From the NCBI GenBank assembly GCA_013396915.1, contig VWZL01004383.1, positions 377,469-441,468 of the forward strand: a DNA stretch of 64,000 nt, written 5' to 3'. This DNA is from Stercorarius parasiticus. Its lineage: Eukaryota > Chordata > Aves > Charadriiformes > Stercorariidae. Under the pieces are notes generated by a model. The model did not search any database, was not told the origin of the DNA, and saw only the letters and a list, made by a program, of their open reading frames with translations. The position numbers and the translations under genes are program-made. This document shows, piece by piece, positions 1 through 12,572 of the stretch (positions within the stretch are counted from its first letter, which is position 1; every line of letters begins with the position of its first letter).

Positions 1-199
1 TTTCTGCGGTGATTTTAACTTACCTAATGCTACAAGTGTGAAAAAAAATTAGTAAAACAGAAATGAATTTTGGCTTCCCTCCTGTTTTTGGGTAGTGTTG
101 GAACATGATATTCAGATTAGTTCTGATCTCATCTGAATTCCCTACATCTCTCTTAGAATAAAAATGGACTTTGGTTATTTGGCTAAAGTTTGCAAGGCC
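1..199. other. unique AT-rich sequence
   Basis: I see no gene, repeat or RNA signal here. It is the left edge of the window and ends where the ERV-type remnant becomes recognisable. Confidence 0.5.
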
Positions 200-904
200 T
201 TTAACTTCTTTGTTCTTGACTCTTCTACCTCGTCCCCACCCTGAGCGCTGCATGGGAGTGGGGGCTGCAGTGAGTTCATAACACCACATTGCTTCTGCTC
301 CTTCCTCCTCACACATTTCCTCTGCTCCAGAGTGGGTCCTTTCCATGGGCTATAATCCTTCAGAAAAAGACTGCTCCTGAAAATACTTAGTGTGGATCAC
401 CCATGGGTCATAGGCCTTGTCAGAAAACCTGCATCCTCTCCACAGGCTGCATTTCCTACCTGGAGACAACTCCAGCTTGGGCTTTCCATACACTGTAATT
501 TCCTTCAGGTATATCCACCTGAGGCGGTACAGGGTCCTCCATGGGATGTAGAGGAGACAACCTGCTTCAGCATGGTCTTCTCTGCGAGCTGCAGGGGAAT
601 CTGCTCCAGTTCTTGGAGCTCCCCCTCCCCTTCCTTCCTCACTGACGTTGGTGTCTGCAGGGCTGTTTCTCTGACATTTTTCTCACTCCTCTCTCTCACA
701 GCTGCTGCACAATATTTTTTTAACCTTTCTTAACTATGTTATGACAGAGGCAACACCAGCGTCACTGATGGGCTCAGCTTAGGCCAGTGGTGGGTCCATT
801 TTGGAGCCAGCTGGAACTGGCTGTGTCCAGCACAAAGGCAGCCCTTAATCTCTTCTCATAGAGACCACCCTACTACCAAAACCTTGCCAAGTAAACCCAA
901 TACA
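200..904 (-). mobile_element. ERV/LTR-type interspersed repeat, truncated
   Basis: I recognise this from memory as a common avian endogenous-retrovirus LTR-type repeat that reads on the minus strand. The right end gives a minus-strand start TGTATTGGGTTTac-like sequence at 904, i.e. the TG of an LTR. The body keeps degenerate tandem segments of the form ccatggg / ctgcagg / ctgctcc (roughly 340-620) that are typical of this family. The family's other terminus is absent, so the copy is cut off near 200 and no target duplication can be read. Short minus-strand frames at 20-346 and 505-699 are leftovers of it and not host genes. The exact family name is not certain, and a library search would settle it. 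Confidence 0.7.
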
Positions 905-3538
905 GTAATATAGAAAGCTGGTGTGTGGGTCTTAGAATATTATCCTTGCCTAAGTTTATCTATTAAAGCCAGATTTTATGCAACTAAAGTCCAGCAGAAT
1001 TTTGTCAAGAGCTTTAACTGGAATAAAAATAAGATGTTCTAACAGTCTTCGTTATCAGAAAGATCCTATACATTCATATTTCATTATAAATACCTAAAAA
1101 AAGATTTAAAATATTTCTACATGCTTTTAAGGAAAAAATGTTTTACCTAGGATCTTACCAATAGAATAACTGGAGCGTGTTATTGCAGAGAAAGTAGACA
1201 TGGATTTGCAAAGTATCACTATTATAGGGCACAAATGATCATTTAAGAAGAGAGAAGATTAAAAAGAGAGAGACCATTTGGAGATCTTGTCCTGACACAT
1301 AATTACATAAATTTCTGTCTAATTATCAAGATAGTTATATTGAACAACGCAAGGAATGACTGAGAACCTGAAGGTGGTTCTAAGCTTCACTGACTGCATG
1401 AATCATAAAGGATGACTCTAAGGCTGAAGACTGTTGGAGACCACTGAGGGTCTGATGCTGGTGCCTGAAATATGATGCTGTCATTTATGCTTCTGCCCAA
1501 AGCCATTCAGGCAAGTGAGATGACGAAATAATAGCACCCAGTAGGTGCAAATCACCTGTGCTTTTCTATGGTAGAGTATCAAAGTCTGTCTTGCCACACA
1601 GGAAATCTTAATAAGGCAAAGCATACTGTGATTCTGACTGTTATCAAGAAATATGATTTATAGCTTTGTAGGGAATTTATGAAACTACCTGAACTCTCTG
1701 AACCAGCTCGTTCTTATCTGAATACATTGTAGACTTAGTCTTGGGAAAGCAGCTGCCAGATGAGTTCAGGAAATTCACCAAGATGGGGATTAGGATTGAT
1801 AAATGACTGTATATGTGCATACAGGATTTAACAGGGTATGGGGGAGGGAAGGAGAAAAGCAAAACTATAGCTGCTTGTGTGGGGATATATCATGAGCACA
1901 GTGGACTACAGTTCACTCCAGCAGCAGGGATTGTATTTAATATTCTCTTTCTGGCATAGCTTAGAAACAGGTGTCTGCACTGACCTCTCTGTATTCTTGG
2001 CCAGAAGGTATTTACAAGCTTTTCAAACACAATGGAGATTTTAAAATTTGACTTTTGTGTCTGAGATGATAGGGCAGTGGTATCTAAATAAAATTTCCTC
2101 TCTGAATCAGTGCATTTCCAGTGCTCCTAAGAGTGTTGGAGAAGAAGTACTTAATTAAGTATCTCATTCTAACCAACTGTCTCAAGTTCAGCAGTTTTGT
2201 CCCTTGTGGTCCTCCTTGAAAAGAGGAGTATATCAGTTGATGCCTGAGGAGAAAGAAAGAAAAAAAAAATTTTAAATGTTGTAATACATGATGTTTAATT
2301 TGGCTAAGATACAAGGCATATACAAAAATTATTTAACTTCTGAGTGGAAGAAACAACCAGAAGAAGTGAGAGTATTTATACAGCTGACAAGGTATGCCCA
2401 CCATTTGTTTAAAGGATTTGTAACCTTTATAGATCTTGTTGATTCTCTAAATCCTTCTGGCTACCCAAGGCACAGCTGTTGCTTGGATAGCTTTTGCTTT
2501 CTGTTTTTTTTCTCTCCCTTCAAGTTTATTATTGCTATGAACTTCCCATGAGATAATACTTTTAAAACATTGGGAAATCTCATGCTAATGCATAATTCTT
2601 CAACTCATTTCTAAGACACTTCCAAACAATTTTCCCTTTTGTCCCACCAGCTGCCCCATGTAACAAATACATCCTAAAAGAAGTTTAAGGTGTTGGTTTT
2701 TATTTGAATAAAAAACGTCAAGAATGACAACCAAGCAGCTAGCTCATTTCAATGTAGGCACTAGCAGCTGGAAGGGAGGGGGAAAAAAAAAGAAGCATTT
2801 CCACAGCAAACTATGATCTTGTGAAACAGAAACAATCTCATATGGGAGTAATCATCAAAATTTGCTTGAAAAATCTGAACAGGGCATTCATATTATTTTC
2901 ACATTTGTTGTCCAAAATATTTTGCTAATCAGAGTTTTCACTGATTGAGAAATGTTCACAGAAAGACTTTGATCCTGATTTCAAGAGCTAATCAGTTTAA
3001 GACAGAACAGAAGCATGCCCCTATGACCCTTATGTGCATTCACAACCAAGCTATTTATCTGGCATTTCAAAACTGAACACTCAATACATCGCTCAGAAAT
3101 GACCTGACTATGGCAGATGTTTTGATGGGAATACTCAGGGTGATTCCAACTGAAAAGTCATAAGCTGCTTGCAGAACCTTTGGGAACCAAAAGGGAAAAA
3201 TCCAATATGTGTTTACTGTCTGCATTTATAGTTTGTACACAAGTATTCTCAAAGCCAAATTCTCTGACCAATTTTTACAGCTGTAAGGGTGCCTTTGGGG
3301 TCACTGGTGACATTCCACCTGTTGTATATCAAAGGCTGAAAACTCCACTGCATCTTGCTTGTTGACTTTCATCCTGGATATCTACACGTGCACTGTTGAC
3401 TCTGCAGACGCAGTTCTGGAAGTCTGTCGTACAGACTATGCACTACAGAAGATCACAGAATCTGGTCCAAATAAAAAGTTCTCTTGTCCCTTCCTCTCCC
3501 CATCTGCCACCCGCCGCAAGCTGCCATGCATGGCATAC
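905..3538. other. intergenic or intronic sequence, no gene seen
   Basis: AT-rich sequence with short A and T runs. Frames of up to 87 codons (for example 2288-2551) occur but show no recognisable domain and are within what chance gives in DNA of this composition. No repeat family is recognised. Confidence 0.5.
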
Positions 3539-3680
3539 CTTTGCTAAAAGTCCATAGCAGAGCCAGGTAAGCAGGCTTCTCAATATAAGGTGACAGGCAA
3601 ATTGCCATAGGGTTCACAGCAACCTGGAGACTGCTATCTGGATCATGACGTGTATGAAGAGTGCCTGTCCTTCCTTTTGT
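3539..3680 (-). other. candidate exon (142 bp), unconfirmed
   Basis: Read on the minus strand, a long pyrimidine tract (about 20 C/T bases, tttctctctctccttt) is followed by acag at 3684-3681. This is a strong-looking acceptor. The segment then stays open in one frame for 47 codons and reaches a donor of the form AAAG|GTATG, with GT at 3538-3537. The other two frames hit stops. The peptide includes DPDSSLQVAVNPMAICLSP, which I do not recognise. The length of 142 bp is normal for a vertebrate exon. No partner exon is identifiable in the window, so a chance match or a noncoding transcript exon is equally possible. Confidence 0.22.
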
Positions 3681-5552
3681 CTGTAAAGGAGAGAGAGAAA
3701 ATGAAATGTTTCACCACAGCTACAGCAAGGTGAGCTACAAACACTTTGCAACAAGAGCAGATAACTGACTCAGAGGCCACAACACCTGGAGCAATGCTGA
3801 AAAAAATGAGGCCTTATCCAAGGAGAGCAACTTCCTCAGGATAATAAGGGAGAGGGCTGAAGAGAGAGCTGTCTTCCTGGCTGGGTAGAAGGGAGGTATT
3901 TCACAGGAAGGTTCCTTCTATGCAGCATGTAGCAGTTCACAGCTGCCTTAAATTTATTGTCTGGGAAGAAAGTTAAAGGTGTAAAGCTGGAGATTTCCAC
4001 TCTTTTTTTTTATCAAGGACTACATGCCTTTAATACCGTACTTAAAAAAAAATAAAGAAAGTAATAATTGGTCCATTTTATTGAATATGTGAAAGCACAG
4101 TCCAGGATCCGAATTTAAGTTTTATCTGAAAAGCAGTGGAGGACGAGTTGCCCTGGTTTTGCTTATATTGATGCCAAATCACTTTTTAGCGGATTAGAGG
4201 AACTAGCTTAGAACACAGCCTGTTTTTGTGTTCTTTATCTCTCTCTGGATACTTTGCCTAATGCTCCAGCTTGCATGTGCACATAGTCTGACTAGACCCC
4301 GACAGATGGCCTGTATCAAAGTTTTTCTTGAAAGAACTGTGACTAATGTGAGCTGGCCCCATTAATCAAGTGTGATCTGTATGGAAATATTCCCTAGCTG
4401 TGAACTGAGTAATTTCAAAAGGCCTCAGTTAGAAAGGACAAGCTTTCCATACACAAATGTTCTTTTTTGTGTGCGTGTGTGTGTCTGTGAGGCAGACAGT
4501 ATCGAAAGTGTGTATGTTTTGGGCTTATTCTTAAGGTGTACTTTGTAGTCACAGTTTCTTTATAGAACTACAAAGTTTACTAACTCGTGTTAACGTGTGT
4601 TTTTTTGTTTAGGGCTTTTGTTTAGTGCAAAAGGTTTAGTTTTGGTTGAGTTTCTCTTTTTTTAATATGTTTCTGCTCTCTTAATTTTATACTCTTTGGG
4701 AAGTCTCTTAACTCTAAAGCTTTCCCATTGGCAAATAGGGACATAAGTACCACTTGGGGAAGGAGAAATTTGTTCAGTCCACATCAGGTTTGTTGCACCC
4801 CTAAAAAATAAAGTAAAATAAAAACAAACAAACTAACTAACTAGACTAAACTAAATTAAGCTGAAACAAAGTAAAATAAAATTTTGTTAAAAAAAAAGAA
4901 AAACAACACACAACCAAAACCAAGAGGCTAGAACCCCAGAGAAAATGATGTTGAAGTGAGAAATTCAGAAGGGTTCTGTAGCTCATATTTACTGTTTATT
5001 GTCACAAAGGAATATGACTGAAGCACTGAAATAGATAAGAGGTTTATATATGAAGTGAAGCTGAAATATATATCTTTTCTGTAATAGCCTTTTTATTGCA
5101 CAGATGCAGATAGTGAAATAGTATAAAGTCTCATTCTACAGTTATATATTGATTATGCTGTCTGTGTAGTTGGGAGAGAGTAAAAACTACCTCATTTGTG
5201 AAGAAACCTTATCTCTGTTTTTCCCAGGTGGAAAAAGAGCTGTGTAGGGTTTCATCTAAGGCTGGGCCTTACACCATTCAGGAGAGTATGACTTGTGAGA
5301 TGAAATGACCTACTGCAATTGATTATGGTCTCTAGCAGTGGATGTGGCCATCCTGACACCCTAATCCCTCTCAGGTTTGCTGCTATATCTCTTGTCATTC
5401 CCCAACTGCATAAGTAATAACTTGGAAAAATGGGAGTTAATGAAAAACTAATATGCGCACTGAAGGATGGAGGTGGTGTGTGGTAGTGTGGAGTGGAGTA
5501 AGGCACAGCACAGATGTGAGAAGGTCTTTTATGTCCTGCAGCAAGACAAGTG

Positions 5553-5553
<1 letters not shown>
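3681..5553. other. intergenic or intronic sequence with A-rich tract
   Basis: No gene seen. It contains a short TG-rich patch near 4470-4490 and a low-complexity A-rich stretch at about 4801-4918 built of aaaat/aaaca/actaa-like units. Nothing else is recognised. Confidence 0.5.
4801..4918. repeat. A-rich low-complexity tract
   Basis: About 118 bases dominated by A with interspersed C, T and G (caaacaaactaactaacta and similar). No target duplication or attached retroposon body is visible, so it is simple low-complexity sequence. Confidence 0.7.
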
Positions 5554-5587
<34 letters not shown>

Positions 5588-5621
5588 AAGAAAGAAAGAA
5601 AGATAGACAGACAGACAGACA
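5554..5621. repeat. compound microsatellite (GATA)8(GAAA)4 GATA (GACA)4
   Basis: Counted directly: eight GATA units (5554-5585), four GAAA (5586-5601), one GATA, then four GACA (5606-5621). The minus-strand frames that cross it translate to repeated Leu-Ser-Ile/Phe-Tyr residues and are artefacts of the repeat. Such arrays are usually length-polymorphic. Confidence 0.97.
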
Positions 5622-7969
5622 GATTGATTCCACGCTTTGATTTTGCAGGATACTTCATTCTGCATTCTCCTATGAAAGCAGTCTCGATAGCACTTTACCA
5701 CATTTAACATAACTTTTTAGCACGTTGTAAATGTAGTCCATGAGTTTGACTCTGCTACCTTTGCATTGACAAATGCTCACTCCACAAATAAACCCACTGA
5801 AATATAGTGAGCTGTTTGCTCAGCTCTGTTGAGGATATTAGTAATAACGTACAACAAGGCCAAAACACAGCATTTATTTTGAGTTCTGTTTAATTGCCTT
5901 TTCAGTCACCACTTATGAAGACACAATATCCCCATGGGGGTCTGTTTGAAAAATGAACTCTCTTCTACATAGCGAACTTAGATTATGCTGCACTGCTGTG
6001 AAGACCACTAATGATAAGATTTATAGGATGCTAAAAAGATTGCTTAAAAATCCTACAATTGATAGTCAAGTTAGACTGAACTGATGCTGAGAGATGAAGT
6101 TGCTAAGATAGTAAGAAAAGAAGGATGTTGATAAGTTATGATCACATTGAGGATGCGGGAGGAGAGGGTGGAGTACAGAGTGAAAAATATGAATCCATTG
6201 CTCAAAAACTGGAAAATGTATTTACATTCTGTCCAGTGGTTTGGATTGTTGCAGAGATACTGTATAGGTCAATTGAATTAAGTTAATATCCAGGTCCAGA
6301 CTCCTGTTGTTTGCAGTTTCTGAGCCTCGGGAATACTTCCACCACAGAAAAAAATAATAAAAAAAATTACCAGGAATATAAAAAAATCCAAACCAATAAC
6401 TTGTAACATTGCAAAAATTGGTGGAATGGTAAATAACAGTAGGTACAAGTCCACTAAACTGACCAATCTGAGTTGCTTTGTAGAAGATATTAATCTGAAC
6501 TATGTTCATTTTTATATAGCTAAATTCACGTTCACATAGCTTAAAATGAAAAAAAAAAAAGAAAAAGAAAGGCTTAAGTCACACTTCATTACACGGGAAA
6601 TAGTATTCTATGATCAGTGACAATAAGAAGGAACATAGTATCATTGAGATGGCCAGTAGAAAATGACCTTTTAAGATAGTGTTGTGCTTAAAAGGGATAT
6701 TGTTTGACTATATTTAAGCATGGCAATTCAGTCATGCTAGAGATATTTCTGAGGAAGTTTTGATGAGGTTCATTACTGTATACTGTTTTATTATATGCCT
6801 TTGGGAAACAAAAATTAAAAATTGAAAGGAATTGCCAAAATGCTAGTCAAGGCAGGTAAAACCTGCTTTGTTATGATTTTTTTTTCTTGAGAAAGAAGGT
6901 AAGGAGCTATTTTAATGACATTTTCAAAATATCTGTCTGGAAAAGAGTATATCTGACAGTAAACAGCTTTATAATCTAATAGGAAAAAAGGACATAACAG
7001 AAAGAAAAGGGAAAATTATACTGCTAATAATAAGATACATATAATAACTTAATAATTTAATAAATTACCTAGTAAAGATGTGGTATTTTCCTCAGTCATT
7101 TTAAGTCAATATCAATACTTTATAATTTTCTAAAAATATCATAATTTTCTAAAAATTATAAACTCAGGAAATTGTTTTGGATGTTATTTAGATATCCCTA
7201 GGTAAACATCATAGTCTGTTTTACATGGTCACCTTACATTGTGGTCCTTTTTGACATTAAAAGGCATGAATACTATGGTCCAAACCTACACATCCTTAAG
7301 GGTTAGTGGAAAAGCTTATCTGGAATTTCTTGACTTTCCTGAAGTAATAGTGGGTTCTAACTGCGGTTAGAAATTCTCCCAATGAGCCCATCAGAAGAAT
7401 TACTTGCTAAAAACATCTCCTTTGGTGTTTATTGCTTTACTATGAGTGACTGAATCAGCAGAAGAACATAAGATGGTATGAGCAGTTTAATGGTATCTAG
7501 CAAACTTGCAGAGGAGGTTGGAAAAAAATAAGAAAAAATCAGGTCCATTCAAATACATCGTCCTTCAGCTTCATGCAATGATTCATGGAGAACTATTAAA
7601 ATGAATAGATCTGTTATTATTAACATCAGCTGAAGATCCACTTTCTGAAATCTAATAAAAGGATAGTTTGAAAGCAAAAGAGCTGCATAAACTGTATGCA
7701 TATACAGAAAATATTATGTCAATGGACTTTGAACTCTGTACTACAACCTCAAACCATCATATAGCTTTCTTTTAATGTTAACATTTAAATGTGTCAAAGT
7801 GCAACAACAGAATTTTCATCTGAAAATGAGGTGGGAAGATAGAATTATTGTCACAGAGCATCATGTTATTGCAGGTTGTTGACATGATTGGTCCCAAAGC
7901 TACCTCCCAACAAACCTCTGCCTCTTGAGACAGTGACAGGTTAATAGCAATTATGAGTCTTACCCTTGA
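5622..7969. other. intergenic or intronic sequence, no gene seen
   Basis: AT-rich DNA with A runs near 6350 and 6550 and a short local duplication around 7120-7158 (ataattttctaaaaat twice). No domain, RNA gene or repeat family is recognised. Confidence 0.5.
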
Positions 7970-8437
7970 TCCAAGATGTGGACCTCTTGACATGCATCCA
8001 GAGGAGGGCCACAAAGATGATTAGGAGGATGGGATACCTCTACTATGAACGAAGAAAGACTGAGAGAGTTGGGGTTGTTCAGCCTGAGGAAGAGAGGCAG
8101 CCTTTCAGTAATTAAAGGGGGCTTATGAGAAAGATGGAGACAAACTTTTTAGAAGGGCCTATTGCGATAGGACAAGGGATAATGGTTTTAAACTAAAAGA
8201 GAGTAGATTCAGACTAGATATAAAGAAGAAATTTTTTACAATGAAGCTGGTGAAACACTGGAACAGGTTGCACAGGGAGGTGGTATATGCCCCATCCCTG
8301 GAAACTTTCAGGGTCAGGTTGGACAGGGCTCTGAGTAACCTGGTCTAGTTGAAAATGTCCCTGCTTATTGCAGGGGGGTTGGATCAGGTGACCTTTAATG
8401 GTCCCTTCCAACCCAAACTATTCTATGATTCTATGAT
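7970..8437 (+). mobile_element. CR1 LINE, 5'-truncated, with intact 3' tail
   Basis: It starts inside the end of CR1 ORF2 (gagggccacaaagatga at about 8004) and continues through gagagttggggttgttcagc and the ORF2 stop region. It ends in the two-unit tail attctatgattctatgat at 8420-8437, which is the hallmark of avian CR1 3' ends. Stops and small indels break the frame. Severe 5' truncation with an intact 3' end is the usual result of CR1 target-primed insertion. Confidence 0.95.
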
Positions 8438-11400
8438 CCGGTCTAGTGGTCAGTGGGTCTTCCAGCTCTTTACTGTCATCAAATGTATGATGTGGAATTT
8501 CAGCACATTCCTGTCTCACTGTGACCTACTCCTTATTCCTGATGTGAGCTAATTTTCTCTCATACCATAACTTTCCTGTCCATGCTCTAGATACACAACT
8601 ATCACCTATAATTTCTCAGTAACACCTGACCATGTTTTCTATAATGCACGGCTTCCCTGTCCTGGTCTCCCTGCCCACGCAAAGTGAGTGACTTAGACTT
8701 CAAATCCAAAATAATTTCCCTCTAAGTGTTGTTTTCCCCTCCCCTTTAATAAGGTCATCTCTTCCCTCCTTTTTCCATATCTTGTTTCTCTCTGAATTGG
8801 AGCTAGATCTCAAATTTAAAAAGTTTCTTACCCTGCTTGTCCTAACCTATTCCTGTTTCAGCTGTAACTTTGGTTTTCTTCTCACCTTTCCAGTGTGATA
8901 CAGCTTCTCTTTCCCACCAAAAGTCCATTTTTCCCAGTCTATTCCATTTTGGTTTTCCTTCTCCTCAGCCCCTTCTGTTTTATAATAACATCGTGTTGAG
9001 AATCTGAGTAAATGAGAACTCATAGCAATCTCTGCTATTGTCTGCTGTGTTATACTCAAACCAGTTTGTCTGAATTGAGTTCAGGTATTTCTATATTACT
9101 GCCATTTGCATGACTGTTGCTTAAACTCATTCTTTGAGTCTTACTTTGTTCCTGTCTTGTTTAAAAAAGACATTGTTGTCTCAGAACAGACAATAAATAT
9201 CACTACATGTCCTAATTTTGCCTGTCTTTCCTCCTTGTTTTCCCAATGTCTCTTTCCATGCTGTGAAAGACGTGGGCTTTAATTTAACACCAAATGTAAT
9301 GAAAAAAAAAAAGAAACATAAAAAATATTAAAAACTATTATGGAATTTCATTGGTTTGCCTCAGAATCAGTGAAGCTGAGCACAATACACACATGACATT
9401 GGACCAGATTGTGGGATGCAGCTTCTTGTTTGGCTTGTTGAACTACTGGCTCCTCTGCATCCTTTATAATCTCATGCTTTATGATCTGCAGACGAACGTG
9501 TGTATTTTCCCTTCCTTTCTTTCCTCCTTTCTCTTTTATGCTTATGAAAGCTATGGGGTTTATTGTCTTGTTTTGCTCATGGAGACAAGCAAATTTTTTC
9601 ACTCAGTCACGAATCTAGCAAAGAGGCAAATCTCAAAGGTTTAGCTTCTTTGTGAGAGACTTTTTTTCAAGCAGCTCTACATCTAATTTTCTTTGTATAC
9701 CATCATCTGAGATTCTCAAGGTAGTGCTTATTGGCAGTGACCTGCCAGACATCCTGTGTCTTAAGGATGAATGAATAAATAACTTTGCTGAATGCTGCTG
9801 AATATGTGATAACGCAATTAGTATTCTTGCCAACTGAATTGAAAATGAGATGTTGTGTCTCCAGGGAACATTGTAACCCTTTGTAAATGCTTTTTTTTTT
9901 TCTTTTAAATGCATCAGATACATATGAGCTAAGCAAAAATGTCCATTATAAATTAAAATAGCTTTATACTCTGTATTAGGTAGACACTTCTTATTTGGCA
10001 GTTAGAGTTCAATTGGTATATGTATATGCTTAAGACAAAACAGACAAGAATATGTTTCATTTGTTAATTTTTCATACAATTAAAATTATTACTGATAATT
10101 CAATACATAATTTTACTTTCAGACCAATATATATCGGATGAAGTGGAACAAAGTGTAGGTTACACTGCATATTAACACTATCCTCAGGCAGAAGCAAGCA
10201 ATAACTGCTTTGGATCAGATCAGTTAATTTCCAAGATCTGCTGAAGACAGTAAGGTATTTGGTAGAGCGGCAAGGAATCAGATTATACTAATATTCTTAA
10301 TATATAATACTTAGAATGTGAATATTAATCAGCCTTGAACAGATTGGTTGCATACAGGTGCACAGGAAACAGTGCAGAGGATTGTTGCCCACTATTTTTC
10401 AGTAAAAATTAGGGGAAGATTTTCCTCAAAAACATACAAGAAGGCTGATATTCTTGGAAAATCTCACAAGGGATGAGCATGACATACAGGCTATATATCA
10501 GTTCCACTGCAACAGCTATAGACAATGACTTGAAACCCATAAAGAAGTGAATAAATTAGATATCTGTGCTCAGTAGGAAGGGTGAGGAGGAAGCTGACAC
10601 ATAAACTGAATCTATTTGTAAAAATGATGATACCCTTTAGCTGAAGAAAATAACACAGGTGGTTCTCTACTTCAGCCTTCCTGACAATATCGTGAAGTAT
10701 TTTGCTGTTCAGAATGAAGAGGGAGAAAAAGAAAAGGAAAACAAAACAAAACCAAATCAAAACAAACAAAAGAAAAACAAACCACAAAAAAACTTAACAA
10801 TACAGGAATACAGAAATTCTGCAGAACGACAGAAAGGCATCCACCTAAAGTAGACACTCAGTGAAGTTACCCCACGATATATGCAGCTGCTGGGGAGCTG
10901 GTGATCTCATTTAACCTTACTGCATAGTATAGAGAAGTAATGCAGCAGGTCAATGACTAGCCCAGACAACAGTACCTGTACTGACTGAAATTAGTTTATT
11001 GTATTTCACTACGGACAGCCAGAATCAGAAGAGGAATAAGGGGAATATTATTTACATTATAAAACCTTCCCACGCCTGAAAAGCCCACTTTTATCGAAAG
11101 GGGTGCTGTCTGAACCAAGCCACATTGTGCTGTTAAGTGCAAATAAGGTTTTCAGAGTAATTGTGTAGCTATTCAGTGCATGCATCGTGGAATAAGTCTC
11201 AGGGAAGGGGAAATCATATCAAAGAGTTCATTTTAAGAACCACAGAATCTTGGTTCAGAGAAGGAGAAGCAGGGCTGGCTTCTGAAAAGCTGTCCAGCAA
11301 CATTTTATCTTACCTATTTCTCTTGCTGTCTTTCCCCTCGTACCATAAACACCAACTCTTCATCCCATCTCCAACACTCAGGACTCTGTTACTTTCTGCC

Positions 11401-12142
11401 TGGAAATGTTGTCTGGGACTGAGTGATATGTAAGCTTGCCTTATCCCAAGAATGTACTATTTCACCATGAGATAAAGGTGAAAATGCACTTAAGCATGAG
11501 ATGAGGATGTAACTGTGCCTTGTACCAAAGTTTAGCCTTCTCCAACCAGTATTTTGTGGCTATGTTTTCCAGCCTGAGCATATAATACTATAATATAATA
11601 ATAGCTAAGAAATATTTCTGCCTTTCGTTCATTTTGATAGATGGTACTTTGGAATTTGTGAGCTAATGAGTGCTAAAAATTGTAGCAAAATGCTTTCTGC
11701 AGTCAGGAGTCAGCAGAGATACTCCCACTTGTTATATTTCTTTTAAAAAAGTTTGATTTTCTCTTTCTGACAAATCCTTCTATCCCTTTGAAACTAAGGT
11801 GATACCAAATGCAGATATCAAGAAGTACAATATAAAGCGTGATGTGGAGAATTATAGAATGACAAGGAGCTCTACAGAAGTCTATAGAGAACATTTTACA
11901 GAATATAATCTGATATACTAAATCCTCACCACTTCCAGGTTGTCATTCTTTTCTAGGTGATTTTTCTCTTCGTATCACAAAGAGAACTTCTGATGCTGAG
12001 CAACTGAATTGTTAACATATCCATAGTATCTATGCAATGTATGTATCAGGATAGCTGTAAAGATACCAGATGTTCATCTGAAAACAATTTTTAGGGGAAT
12101 AACAACTCCAAACAGCTTCAAAAGCTTCTCAGTTTCACCTTC
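8438..12142. other. intergenic or intronic sequence, no gene seen
   Basis: AT-rich DNA. An A/C-rich low-complexity patch lies at about 10726-10796 (aaaacaaaaccaaatcaaaa and similar). Open frames reach 98 codons, but they overlap on both strands, are low in complexity, and match nothing I know. Confidence 0.5.
10726..10796. repeat. A/C-rich low-complexity tract
   Basis: Dominated by A with scattered C and few other bases. Frames crossing it give Lys/Asn-rich peptides on the plus strand and Phe/Leu/Cys-rich ones on the minus strand, which are compositional artefacts. Confidence 0.7.
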
Positions 12143-12158
12143 CCCCCCCCCCCCCCCC
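12143..12158. repeat. poly(C)16 homopolymer
   Basis: Sixteen consecutive C residues followed by tc. A single N sits 20 bases further on at 12178, as expected where sequencing degrades after a homopolymer. Confidence 0.95.
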
Positions 12159-12227
12159 TCACACCGTCACACATTTCNCACAGTGAGACTTAAATTTGAG
12201 CTCGGTGTCTGGACTGTGAGGTCTAAG

Positions 12228-12282
12228 CTCCTCTCTTTTTTTCCCTTTTCTTCTTTTTTTTTTTCTTTTTTTTTTTTTTTTT
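12228..12282. repeat. 55-nt pure pyrimidine tract
   Basis: From 12228 to 12282 the plus strand has only C and T, mostly T runs. It is low-complexity sequence of the kind that can form triplexes. No splice acceptor with a usable downstream frame was recognised. Confidence 0.85.
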
Positions 12283-12559
12283 GTTGATTTCCTTTCCTAT
12301 AGTGAAGTAGACATAACCAGCTTTTTGGAGAGATATGTCCTGCTGATCAAGTTTTGATTCCGAATAGCTCACAGATTTCCTGACACCCATAAATATTCAA
12401 GCTCAGTGGGTATTTGTGCTCCCTGGTATCTATAAATATATTGCAGATTTTGATTGTTTTACGATGGAAGTTTATTTTATTTTATTTTTGCCTTCACAGT
12501 TGGCTTTGGGATTTTTTTTTCTGCTTTATATACCCTTGTCTTTTTATTAGTTCTGTGTT

Positions 12560-12572
12560 NNNNNNNNNNNNN
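12560..12572. other. assembly gap (13 N)
   Basis: Thirteen consecutive N. Its true length is unknown. The flanks are T-rich. Confidence 0.98.

Noticed and set aside
5252..5710. 152-codon minus-strand frame
   Set aside because: It runs through the GATA/GAAA/GACA microsatellite, and its repeated Leu-Ser-Ile/Phe-Tyr stretch is a translation of the repeat.
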